DNA of 7,770 nucleotides from JAAYCI01 sp964370445 (GCA_964370445.1 CAYJJK010000108.1:1-7770); one strand, 5' to 3'. Counted from the stretch's first letter, positions 1-6,032 are shown. Numbers and translations are program-made. Notes: generated by a model from the letters alone, not told the origin.

Positions 1-12
1 AAAAAGTTCTAA
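1..12 (+). CDS. Possible 3' end of an upstream gene
   Basis: Bases 1-12 read AAA AAG TTC TAA in frame 1, i.e. Lys-Lys-Phe-stop. The stop lies 14 bases before the EIIC start, and the EIIC ribosome site follows at once, which is the spacing expected inside an operon. From established gat operon layouts, the missing gene could be the EIIB (or EIIA) subunit of the same PTS. Three codons cannot identify a protein, so this is only a hint that the operon begins outside the window. Confidence 0.3.
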   Translation, partial: KKF

Positions 13-26
13 TTGGAGGTACGAGT

Positions 27-1484
27 ATGGATATTATTGTTCAAATAGGTAGTGCATTTAATTCTTTTTTGAGCATCTTTGGTGTTAGCATCTTAGTTCC
101 TATCGTTGTATTTTTGCTTAGCTTGGCATTGCGTGTTCCGGTTGCAAAAGGTGCACGTGCTGCTATTTTTATGGCAATTGGTCTCACCGCGTTTAGCCTC
201 ATTTTGGGCATCCTTTGGGGCCAGCTCAGCGGCGTTATGACCCTGATATCCGGCAACGTTGGTCGTGTGTTCGACGTTGTGGACATCGGCTGGCCGGCTG
301 CGGCTGCCATTGTGTACAGTAACACCTTGGGCCTAACTTACATGATCATTGGCCTTGTGTGGAACTTGGTGCTCTTCTTCACAAAAGTAACAGATACATT
401 CCAACCCACAGATATTTGGAACTACTACTACTTCGTAGTGTTTGGAATCATGGTACAGTTCATCACAGGCAGCTATCTAATGGGCCTTATCACCACCATG
501 TTCTTAAACCTAATTGTGCTGCTCATAGCGGACTTTTTGGCGCCCGCGTTGCAAGAGTACTACGGCTATGAGGGCCTTACCGCCACATGTGCCTGTGTTA
601 CCAACATTGCGCTTTTGGCCGGTGCAATTCGCTGGCTGAAGAAGAAGGCGCGCATACCAAACTTGGATGTGAGCCCCGAAAAAATTCAAGAGCGTTTGGG
701 CTTTTTGGGCGAGCCAGCCATGATTGGTATCATCATGGGTCTTGTTATGGGTATTGTAGCCTACTTCCCCACCATTACATCGCCTGAAACTTGGGGCAAA
801 CAAATTCTGCCTTTCGCCTTAACACTGGCAGCTATGCTTGTTATCTACCCAACCGTATCTGGCATGTTCGTTAAAGGCCTTATCCCGGTAAGTCAAACAC
901 TGAATGCTCGTATGCGCAGTGGCCAAATGAAACGTAAAGCTTTTAACATCGGCATCGACCCGGCTGTTTACTTTGGCGAGACAGCAACCCTTACCACCGG
1001 CTTGCTTCTCATTCCAATTCTAATTCTTACAGCTGTGTTGCTTCCCGGCAACCGCATCATCCCCATTGCAGACATCCCGGCAATGCCCTTTATGGCCATT
1101 GGTGCCATTGCGGTTTTCAAAGGCAACATCATCGATTCTACCATCACAGGTACCATTTGGTACTCCATCGTGCACTACATGGCCAGCGATACCGCAGAGC
1201 TGTTTACCCAAATGGCAGTAGAAGCCGGCCAAGAAATTCCAGAAGGCGCAGCCTACATCACCAGCTGGTGTGTATCGGCTAACCCCATTTTCTACGTGGT
1301 AATGCGTGCCTTCTCTGCCCCTGGCGCTTTGGGCATCGCTCTTATCGCCCTGTGTGTTGCCATTTATGTTGTGGCGCTGTGGCACTTCAAAACCCATCGT
1401 AAAGGCTGGTTCATGTTCTTTGGTGCCAGCGAAGAGTTCACCGACGAATACATGGCAATTTCTAACGAAGCGGCTGCTGCTTAA
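27..1484 (+). CDS. gatC: PTS EIIC permease, galactitol (GatC) family
   Basis: This is the membrane channel subunit of a galactitol-type phosphotransferase system, which takes up a polyol or sugar while the partner EIIB phosphorylates it. The 485 residues are mostly hydrophobic, with about ten likely membrane segments (e.g. 17-36, 44-66, 135-170, 228-249, 260-286, 314-340, 432-453). Signatures shared with E. coli GatC, recalled from memory, are VVDIGWP (84-90), TDIWN (128-132), LGEPAMIG (227-234), NIGIDPAVYFGE (307-318), LPGNRIIPIAD (339-349) and KGNIIDSTITG (365-375). E. coli GatC has His where this protein has Glu318 in the GxDPAxxxGH motif, so the substrate may not be galactitol. It has no fused EIIA or EIIB domain and is somewhat longer than GatC (about 450 residues), mainly through a C-terminal tail after the last helix. 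GGAGGT at 15-20 supports the start. The family call is firm; the substrate is unknown. Confidence 0.93.
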   Translation: MDIIVQIGSAFNSFLSIFGVSILVPIVVFLLSLALRVPVAKGARAAIFMAIGLTAFSLILGILWGQLSGVMTLISGNVGRVFDVVDIGWPAAAAIVYSNTLGLTYMIIGLVWNLVLFFTKVTDTFQPTDIWNYYYFVVFGIMVQFITGSYLMGLITTMFLNLIVLLIADFLAPALQEYYGYEGLTATCACVTNIALLAGAIRWLKKKARIPNLDVSPEKIQERLGFLGEPAMIGIIMGLVMGIVAYFPTITSPETWGKQILPFALTLAAMLVIYPTVSGMFVKGLIPVSQTLNARMRSGQMKRKAFNIGIDPAVYFGETATLTTGLLLIPILILTAVLLPGNRIIPIADIPAMPFMAIGAIAVFKGNIIDSTITGTIWYSIVHYMASDTAELFTQMAVEAGQEIPEGAAYITSWCVSANPIFYVVMRAFSAPGALGIALIALCVAIYVVALWHFKTHRKGWFMFFGASEEFTDEYMAISNEAAAA

Positions 1485-1538
1485 TAGCGTCGCGCTGGTG
1501 CTCATGGGGGGTCTATTTTCTACGCTCCCTTTTTCGGC

Positions 1539-1565
1539 AATTTGGCGGCCGCCGCGAGCCAAATT
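1539..1565 (+). repeat. Inverted repeat with GC-rich loop
   Basis: AATTTGGC at 1539-1546 is exactly complementary to GCCAAATT at 1558-1565. The 11-base loop is GC-rich, and the left arm and loop form a further short palindrome, GGCGGCCGCC. No T-run follows, so it is not a standard intrinsic terminator. It could be an operator or an RNA structure. Confidence 0.5.
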
Positions 1566-1569
1566 GACG

Positions 1570-1611
1570 GTGCAGGTAAATGCCATTTCACGATTCCTTA
1601 CACCTGTGCAC
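1570..1611 (+). repeat. Imperfect inverted repeat
   Basis: GTGCAGGTAA at 1570-1579 pairs with TTACACCTGTGCAC at 1598-1611 if two 2-base bulges are allowed. With the neighbouring dyads it suggests a folded transcript between the EIIC and regulator genes. The bulges make chance pairing possible. Confidence 0.3.
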
Positions 1612-1641
1612 GCTGCCGGAAGCTGTGTACGGGGGGATGTG

Positions 1642-1672
1642 CAGGGAACGGAGTTGCGAGCTCCGTTCCCTG
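1642..1672 (+). repeat. Perfect 12-bp dyad ahead of the GntR gene
   Basis: CAGGGAACGGAG (1642-1653) and CTCCGTTCCCTG (1661-1672) are perfect reverse complements around a 7-base loop. The RNA hairpin would be very stable. It is followed by TATGTCTATCG rather than a T-run, so a classical terminator is unlikely. Its centre lies about 70 bases before the regulator start codon. It could be an operator for the regulator, an mRNA stabiliser or processing element separating EIIC expression from the downstream genes, or an inefficient terminator. Confidence 0.6.
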
Positions 1673-1727
1673 TATGTCTATCGTGTGGCAAAGATGAATA
1701 AATGAATGATATAAAAGGAGAAAATTT

Positions 1728-2420
1728 ATGAATGCTTTAGCTGTAAAAGTGTATGATGCCATCCGTAAGGGTGAATACAAAACAGGTGATGTGATGCCAA
1801 GTGTTGCAGATCTTTGTGGCAAATTTGGCGGTGAAGAAAAAGAAATGCGTGAAGGCCTTGGTGATTTGGTGTATGAAGGTGCCTTAGAGCGTGTGCCGGG
1901 CCAAGACGGTGCTGTGCGTGTGCGCGAAGCTTCCCTTTGGGGCCTTGTAACGGGCAACCACAGCTTTACAGGAGAAGCCAAAAAACGTGGCCAAAAACCG
2001 GGCAACCGTATCCTTACCTTTGAAAAACGCCCCGCTTGGCCTCAAGTTGCCAAACGTCTTCAACTGGAAGAGGGCGATGAGGTGAATGTGATGGAGCGCC
2101 TGCTTCTTGCAGATGACAAAGTGGTTGGGCTGGAGTTTTCGTACATGCCTTCCAAATTCTATGCAGGTGTAGAGCGTGAAATGTTTGAAGGCGGCAAATC
2201 TACTTTTGCTGTGATGGAAAAATTTGGCCACATTTCGGCTGTGGGCGTGGACGAATTGGCTGTAGCCACCTTAGAACCACGTGAAGCAGAGATTTTTGGT
2301 ATGGATGTAGGTGTGCCGGTTCTGATTCGTTTCCGTGTTACGCTGAACCCAGAAGGTGTGCCCATCAAAGGCTCTCGTGCCATTTATTTGTTCCAACCCG
2401 GCTACAGCCTGGATATCTAG
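1728..2420 (+). CDS. GntR-family (HutC-type, UTRA) transcriptional regulator
   Basis: A 230-residue sugar- or polyol-responsive transcription factor of the HutC subfamily. Residues 4-66 correspond to the GntR winged helix: GEYKTGDVMPS (15-25) matches the usual GxYxPGxxLPS, and YEGALERVPGQDG (49-61) matches the wing. Residues about 72-228 form the UTRA ligand-binding domain, with SFTGEAKKRGQKP (79-91), LQLEEGDEV (111-119), LEFSYMP (135-141), and GVPV and RFRVT further on. UTRA domains generally bind phosphorylated sugars or related metabolites. The recognition helix (35-47) is odd: where the family has a VSRxTVR-like pattern this protein has GGEEKEMREG, which is acidic. It lies between the EIIC and EI genes, so the PTS genes are its obvious targets (inference). 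AAAAGGAG at 1713-1720 sets the start. The family is clear from the UTRA half; whether it binds DNA normally is less sure. Confidence 0.88.
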   Translation: MNALAVKVYDAIRKGEYKTGDVMPSVADLCGKFGGEEKEMREGLGDLVYEGALERVPGQDGAVRVREASLWGLVTGNHSFTGEAKKRGQKPGNRILTFEKRPAWPQVAKRLQLEEGDEVNVMERLLLADDKVVGLEFSYMPSKFYAGVEREMFEGGKSTFAVMEKFGHISAVGVDELAVATLEPREAEIFGMDVGVPVLIRFRVTLNPEGVPIKGSRAIYLFQPGYSLDI

Positions 2421-2460
2421 AAATATTACCCCATAAAATCTACAGTGTCGGAGGGACAAC

Positions 2461-4179
2461 ATGAAATTAATGGGAAAACCGGTCTCCAAGGGGATTGTGA
2501 TTGGCCGCGTGATGCGCTATAGTCCGTTTGTGCCTACGCCCTCGGTAACCTATCTTGAGCCTAACAGTGTGGAAAATGCGTTATTGGCATATGAAGAGAC
2601 AAGGCAGCGCGCCAAATGTGAACTGGACGAAATGGAGGCGCACCTTGAAAAGCAGGATCCGGACAAGGCCAAAATCATGTTCGCTCATCGTGAGATTTTG
2701 CTAGATCCCGCTATGGACGAAGAAGTACGTGCTTTGGTGACAAAGGAATTTTTTAGCCCCGATGCGGCCATTGAGCAGGTATACACTACCTACTGTGCTG
2801 TGCTTGGGCGCTCGAAAAACATGATGATGCGTGAGCGCGCTTCTGACCTGAGAGATGTTATGATACGCATGCTGCGTTGCTGGGCAGGGGAGAAAGAGTG
2901 CAACCTTTCAAGCCTTGATGAACCTATCATTGTGGTGGCAGACGACCTTTTCCCCTCAGACACAGTGTCGATTGACCGAGAAAATGTTTTGGGTATCATC
3001 ACACAGGTGGGGGGCGCCACCTCTCACACTGCCATCATTGCACGCAGCTATGAAATCCCGGCTGTTTTGGGGGTTTCGGCCGCAATGACCCAACTGACAG
3101 ACGGCGAGTTGGTGGTACTTGACGCTGTAAATGGCGAAATTGTCATCAACCCAAATGAAGACGAGGTGGCTGAATATGAGGCACTTCGTGCTAAGGTGCT
3201 AGCTGAGATAGAAGAGACAAAAGCTTATTTGCCTAAAAAACCTGTCACCCAAGACGGCACCTACATTTCGCTGAGGCTGAATGTGGCGGCGGCCGGAGAT
3301 CACGAGCTGACAGGGGCCGAATATTCGGATGGTTGTGGTTTGTTCCGTACCGAGTTTTTGTATCTTGCGGCCGACCGTTTGCCGGACGAAGAAGAGCAAT
3401 ATAAGGTGTATAAAAAGGTTCTTATGGCCTTTGAAGATAAGCCTGTGATTTTGCGCACGATGGATATTGGCGGGGATAAACAGCTGGAGCGTTTGGAGCT
3501 GCCAAAAGAGGATAATCCCTTCCTTGGTGTGCGTGGGTTGCGCCTGTGCCTTGTGCGTAAAGATTTGTTCCGCACACAAATCCGTGCAGCTTTGCGTGCT
3601 TCGGTGCATGGCAATTTGCGCATTATGATGCCTATGGTGGGGGCGCTGGATGAGATTAGGCTAGCACGTGCCGAAATTGCAGAGCAAGGAAGACTGCTGG
3701 ACGAAGAGGGCATTGCATGGAACCGTGAAACACCGATTGGTATCATGATTGAGGTGCCTTCGATTGCCCTGGTTGCCGATTTGGTTGCCGATGAGGTGGA
3801 TTTTGTAAGTGTTGGCACCAATGACCTTTGCCAATACCTTTGCGCGGCCGACCGTATGAATCCTGCAGTAAAACCCTACTATCAAGATTATCACCCGGGG
3901 ATGTTCCGTATTTTGGGCACCATTGCCAGCACCTTTGCAGCAGCGGGCAAGCCTGTAAGTATCTGTGGTGAGCTTGGTGGAGATATGCTGGCGATTCCTG
4001 CTTTGGTGGGGCTTGGTATCGACAAATTGTCGATGGGGCTTTCATCGATGGCGGCGGCAAAGCGCGTGATACGTGACCTCGACATGGAGGAAGCCAAAGC
4101 GTTGGCAGCAGAAATTGTGAACCTTAAAACAGAATCTGAAATTCGAGCACGCTTACAAGCGTTTGCAAATAGAAAGTAG
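2461..4179 (+). CDS. ptsI: PTS Enzyme I (PEP-protein phosphotransferase)
   Basis: Cytoplasmic Enzyme I takes phosphate from phosphoenolpyruvate and passes it to HPr. The protein is 572 residues (E. coli EI is 575) and keeps the family's numbering. The swivelling phosphohistidine domain has GGATSHTAIIAR with His189. The PEP-binding barrel has Arg296 (GLFRTEFL), Arg332 (LRTMDIGGDK), Glu431 (EVPS), Asn454-Asp455 (GTNDL), Arg465 and Cys502 (ICGELGGD). The N-terminal HPr-binding part covers roughly residues 25-145. There is no GAF domain, so this is not the nitrogen-PTS form PtsP. Motifs next to the active site differ from common EIs: ICGELGGD instead of the usual MCGEMAGD, and GTNDLCQYLCAADR instead of GTNDLTQYTFAVDR. 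The regulator gene ends 40 bases upstream, GGAGGG (2450-2455) precedes the ATG, and the HPr gene starts 14 bases downstream, which indicates one transcript. It may be a second, system-specific EI rather than the only one in the genome. Confidence 0.96.
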   Translation: MKLMGKPVSKGIVIGRVMRYSPFVPTPSVTYLEPNSVENALLAYEETRQRAKCELDEMEAHLEKQDPDKAKIMFAHREILLDPAMDEEVRALVTKEFFSPDAAIEQVYTTYCAVLGRSKNMMMRERASDLRDVMIRMLRCWAGEKECNLSSLDEPIIVVADDLFPSDTVSIDRENVLGIITQVGGATSHTAIIARSYEIPAVLGVSAAMTQLTDGELVVLDAVNGEIVINPNEDEVAEYEALRAKVLAEIEETKAYLPKKPVTQDGTYISLRLNVAAAGDHELTGAEYSDGCGLFRTEFLYLAADRLPDEEEQYKVYKKVLMAFEDKPVILRTMDIGGDKQLERLELPKEDNPFLGVRGLRLCLVRKDLFRTQIRAALRASVHGNLRIMMPMVGALDEIRLARAEIAEQGRLLDEEGIAWNRETPIGIMIEVPSIALVADLVADEVDFVSVGTNDLCQYLCAADRMNPAVKPYYQDYHPGMFRILGTIASTFAAAGKPVSICGELGGDMLAIPALVGLGIDKLSMGLSSMAAAKRVIRDLDMEEAKALAAEIVNLKTESEIRARLQAFANRK

Positions 4180-4196
4180 AGAGGACGATAACCTTG
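4178..4196 (+). promoter_or_regulatory. Ribosome site deciding the TTG start of HPr
   Basis: GAGAGGA overlaps the last base of the Enzyme I stop codon and is 8 bases from TTG. The resulting N-terminus, MVSKQIKIVNKTGLHA, puts His at residue 15 as in almost all HPr proteins. This supports the non-ATG start. Confidence 0.75.
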
Positions 4197-4460
4197 GTAT
4201 CTAAACAGATTAAAATTGTAAATAAAACAGGGCTTCATGCCCGTCCCGCTTCAGAATTTGTGGCCCTAAGCGCAAAATTTTCTGCAAAAATTGAATTGCA
4301 ACGTGTGGGTGAGGAAGACCTTTATAACGGGAAATCCATCATCATGTTGCTTGCCTTGGGCCTTGAGCAAGGCGAAGAAGCCATTCTTTTTGCCGATGGC
4401 GAAGACGAAGCGGCTGCCCTAGAAGAGCTTTCGGCACTTGTGGCAAGCTTTACAGAGTAA
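4194..4460 (+). CDS. ptsH: HPr phosphocarrier protein (TTG start)
   Basis: HPr is the small cytoplasmic carrier between Enzyme I and the EIIA proteins. It has 88 residues, the usual size. GLHARPAS (13-20) contains the catalytic His15 and Arg17. NGKSIIMLLALG (45-56) carries Ser48, which aligns with regulatory Ser46 of Bacillus HPr, the target of HPr kinase; a two-residue-longer loop around 37-43 explains the shift. So besides sugar phosphorylation it may take part in CcpA-type catabolite control (inference from the family). The start codon is TTG at 4194; GAGAGGA at 4179-4185 lies 8 bases before it and no in-frame ATG is nearby. The gene follows Enzyme I by 14 bases, the reverse of the common ptsH-ptsI order. 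Confidence 0.95.
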   Translation: MVSKQIKIVNKTGLHARPASEFVALSAKFSAKIELQRVGEEDLYNGKSIIMLLALGLEQGEEAILFADGEDEAAALEELSALVASFTE

Positions 4461-4610
4461 AACTTGTATGAGGGCTTGTTGTGAAAACACATCCACAAGA
4501 AGTTTGGCCATTTTGAGGCCGACAAAAGCAGAAAACGTTAATGCATTTAATACCGCTTGTAGTTTTGCTTCATAGACAAATGAAAAATCAAGCAGGGCTA
4601 AAGCATAATA

Positions 4611-4639
4611 TTGAAAAGAGATGCACACCGTGATACAAT
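4611..4639 (+). promoter_or_regulatory. Sigma-70-type promoter for the PocR/AraC regulator
   Basis: TTGAAA (4611-4616) is separated by exactly 17 bases from TACAAT (4634-4639). TG at 4631-4632 gives an extended -10. The match is five of six in both boxes. Transcription would start near 4646, leaving a leader of about 130 bases with a strong hairpin. Confidence 0.72.
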
Positions 4640-4673
4640 GAATTTGAAAAGCCGGGTGCACATTGCAAGACGT

Positions 4674-4708
4674 GCCGACATGGCGAAGAGATTCTTCGTC
4701 TTGTCGGC
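4674..4708 (+). repeat. Long leader hairpin before the AraC-type gene
   Basis: GCCGACA (4674-4680) pairs with TGTCGGC (4702-4708), and CGAAGA (4684-4689) pairs with TCTTCG (4693-4698). The three-base stretches between them can also pair (G-C and G-U) apart from one T-T mismatch, so the stem is close to 16 bp with a 3-base loop. The following sequence, TGTTTGGTTATATA, is only moderately T-rich. It sits in the predicted leader, so it could be an attenuator, an RNA control element or an operator dyad. I recognise no known riboswitch class. Confidence 0.6.
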
Positions 4709-4760
4709 TGTTTGGTTATATACCTTCTACACCAAAAACCCAGCATGAACGATGCAGAAC

Positions 4761-4778
4761 AAGGAGGATGAGCTTATG
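4761..4778 (+). promoter_or_regulatory. Ribosome site fixing the AraC-type gene start
   Basis: AAGGAGG at 4761-4767 is followed after 8 bases by ATG at 4776. This excludes the upstream in-frame ATG at 4752, which precedes the Shine-Dalgarno sequence itself. Confidence 0.85.
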
Positions 4779-5981
4779 CATGAGAGCCTCCAAACCAGAG
4801 TAAAAAAATATGCAAAGCATTTTACGGCCATTACCGAGGTGGATGTGTGCTTGCTAAGTTTGCAGCATAAGAGTTTTGAAGATGGGGCCCCTAATTTTTG
4901 TGAAATGCATTGCCCCGCCAGAAAAGACGGGGGTTGCAATTGCTTGGACGTACATTTGCGCAGCTGCCTTGAGGCCGAACGATGGGACGGGCGCTACACG
5001 TATTATTGTCCGCTGAATTTTGTGTTTATTGCCACCCATTGTTACACACGCACGGGCCTTGTGGCCGGGCTTGTGGCTGGGCCTGTTTTATTGGATGAAC
5101 CTGATTTAGACGCCTTTTCAGGCCTTGGCACAAACACACGGCACATCCTTTCACATGTGCCGGTGGTATCAACAGAAAAGGCGTATCACTTTGGAGAAAC
5201 CCTAGCGGCATTGCTATTTTGTTGTGCTACGCGCGACCGAGGCTTTTCGCCAACAGGCCTGCGCAGAGAACTTATCAATCGTATGTTTGATTCGGCCACA
5301 GAGAGCAGCACCGCTTTAACGAGCTATTCCATTGAAATGGAGCGTCGTCTTGCCCATCTGATTTCAGGTGGTGACAGCGAGGGCGCATTGCAATTAATTT
5401 CACAAATTTTAAGCTATTTAAGCATTGCTTTTCTAGACAACAACGCCGCCTTGCAAAGCCGATGCACAGAGCTTTTGGTTGTCATGAGCCGGGCGTCTAT
5501 TGAAGCAGGCGCTGATATAGAATCTACGTTTTTGTTAAGTGAACAGTATTTTAAAGAGCTTGCGGCGTGCAGTACGCCCGAGGATATGGGAGTGTGTTTG
5601 TCCACTGCGGCAGCGAGCTATACCGTGCAGGCACAAAGCGCCTCGGCTGGAAAACATTCGTTTGCGGTGTCCAACGCCATCAACTACATCCGCCAAAACT
5701 ATATGAAAAAAATCACACTGGACTCCACCGCAAAAATGGTATATCTCAGTCGTTCTTATTTTTCTAAATTATTTTCAGAGGAAACCGGCACCACTTTTTC
5801 TAATTATGTGATTGCCGTGCGCATAGAAAAAAGCAAACAGCTACTGTTGAATAGTGATGTGAAACTGGCCGACGTGGCGTATTTGGTTGGTTTTGTGGAC
5901 CAGAGCTATTACACCAAATGTTTTCGCAAGCTTGTGGGTGTATCGCCGGGCAAGTTTCGCAATTGCAAAGGTGTGTTGTGA
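4776..5981 (+). CDS. AraC-family regulator with PocR-like sensory domain
   Basis: A 401-residue transcription factor. Residues about 5-150 resemble the PocR sensory domain known from diol/polyol regulators: NFCEMHC (40-46), GCNCLDVHLRSCLEA (53-67), YTYYCPLNFVFIA (74-86) and GLVAGP (98-103). Cysteines at 42, 46, 54, 56, 64 and 78 could hold a metal or cluster or act in redox sensing (inference). Residues about 150-290 are helical and unassigned. Residues 296-396 are a typical pair of AraC helix-turn-helices: LDSTAKMVYLSRSYFSKLF (315-333) and LADVAYLVGFVDQSYYTKCF (364-383), then GVSPGKFR (388-395). An in-frame ATG at 4752 would add eight residues but has no ribosome site; AAGGAGG at 4761-4767 is 8 bases before the ATG at 4776, which decides the start. 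It has its own promoter and probably controls neighbouring polyol genes (inference). Confidence 0.9.
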   Translation: MHESLQTRVKKYAKHFTAITEVDVCLLSLQHKSFEDGAPNFCEMHCPARKDGGCNCLDVHLRSCLEAERWDGRYTYYCPLNFVFIATHCYTRTGLVAGLVAGPVLLDEPDLDAFSGLGTNTRHILSHVPVVSTEKAYHFGETLAALLFCCATRDRGFSPTGLRRELINRMFDSATESSTALTSYSIEMERRLAHLISGGDSEGALQLISQILSYLSIAFLDNNAALQSRCTELLVVMSRASIEAGADIESTFLLSEQYFKELAACSTPEDMGVCLSTAAASYTVQAQSASAGKHSFAVSNAINYIRQNYMKKITLDSTAKMVYLSRSYFSKLFSEETGTTFSNYVIAVRIEKSKQLLLNSDVKLADVAYLVGFVDQSYYTKCFRKLVGVSPGKFRNCKGVL

Positions 5982-5983
5982 TG

Positions 5984-6032
5984 CAAATGGCCAAATGATG
6001 TAGAATAAATACAGTGGCATTTCATTTGTTTT
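5984..6032 (+). terminator. Weak terminator-like hairpin after the AraC-type gene
   Basis: CAAATG (5984-5989) pairs with CATTTG (6023-6028), and AAATG (5993-5997) with CATTT (6018-6022), leaving a 3-base bulge and a 20-base loop. TTTT follows at 6029-6032. The stem is AT-rich and the loop is large, so termination would be weak at best. Confidence 0.25.

Larger units (their letters stand above)
1485..1727. other. Structured intergenic region before the GntR gene
   Basis: A 243-bp gap between the EIIC gene and the regulator gene. It is visibly more GC-rich in its first two thirds than the flanking genes and holds several inverted repeats. I see no convincing sigma-70-type promoter with both boxes, no oligo-T terminator and no reading frame with a ribosome site of its own. 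It could be a regulatory leader, a processing region or an operator region for the regulator encoded just downstream. Confidence 0.5.
4461..4775. other. Intergenic region with promoter and leader hairpin
   Basis: A 315-bp stretch between HPr and the AraC-type regulator. The first 150 bases show only weak pairing: TTGTG near 4478-4483 with CACAA near 4495, and GGCC around a short loop at 4507-4520. No T-run terminator follows HPr. The second half holds a promoter (4611-4639) and a long hairpin (4674-4708), listed separately. A cre-like sequence lies at 4530-4543. No convincing protein gene is present on either strand. Confidence 0.55.

Noticed and set aside
1020..1691. 223-codon open frame on the minus strand opposite the EIIC gene
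   Set aside because: It overlaps a clear family member on the plus strand, shows no recognisable domain and runs into the structured spacer; it is a shadow of the real gene.
1306..1701. 131-codon plus-strand frame running from the EIIC gene into the spacer
   Set aside because: Out of frame with the EIIC, no ribosome site, no family resemblance, and it passes through the perfect hairpin.
1707..1715. TGATATAAA as an extended -10 for the regulator gene
   Set aside because: No -35 box at the right distance, and transcription would start about six bases before the ATG, inside or after the ribosome site.
2434..2439. TAAAAT as a -10 for Enzyme I
   Set aside because: No -35 match 16-18 bases upstream; the 40-base gap fits operon read-through.
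4419..4661. 80-codon minus-strand frame over the end of HPr and the spacer
   Set aside because: Half of it is antisense to HPr, there is no good ribosome site, and no family is recognised.
4752..4754. Upstream in-frame ATG as start of the AraC-type regulator
   Set aside because: The Shine-Dalgarno AAGGAGG lies after it, at 4761-4767, and fits the ATG at 4776.
5055..5081. Imperfect 12-bp tandem repeat encoding GLVA-GLVA
   Set aside because: It lies in the conserved glycine-rich strand of the PocR-like domain and is too short and divergent to be a meaningful DNA repeat.
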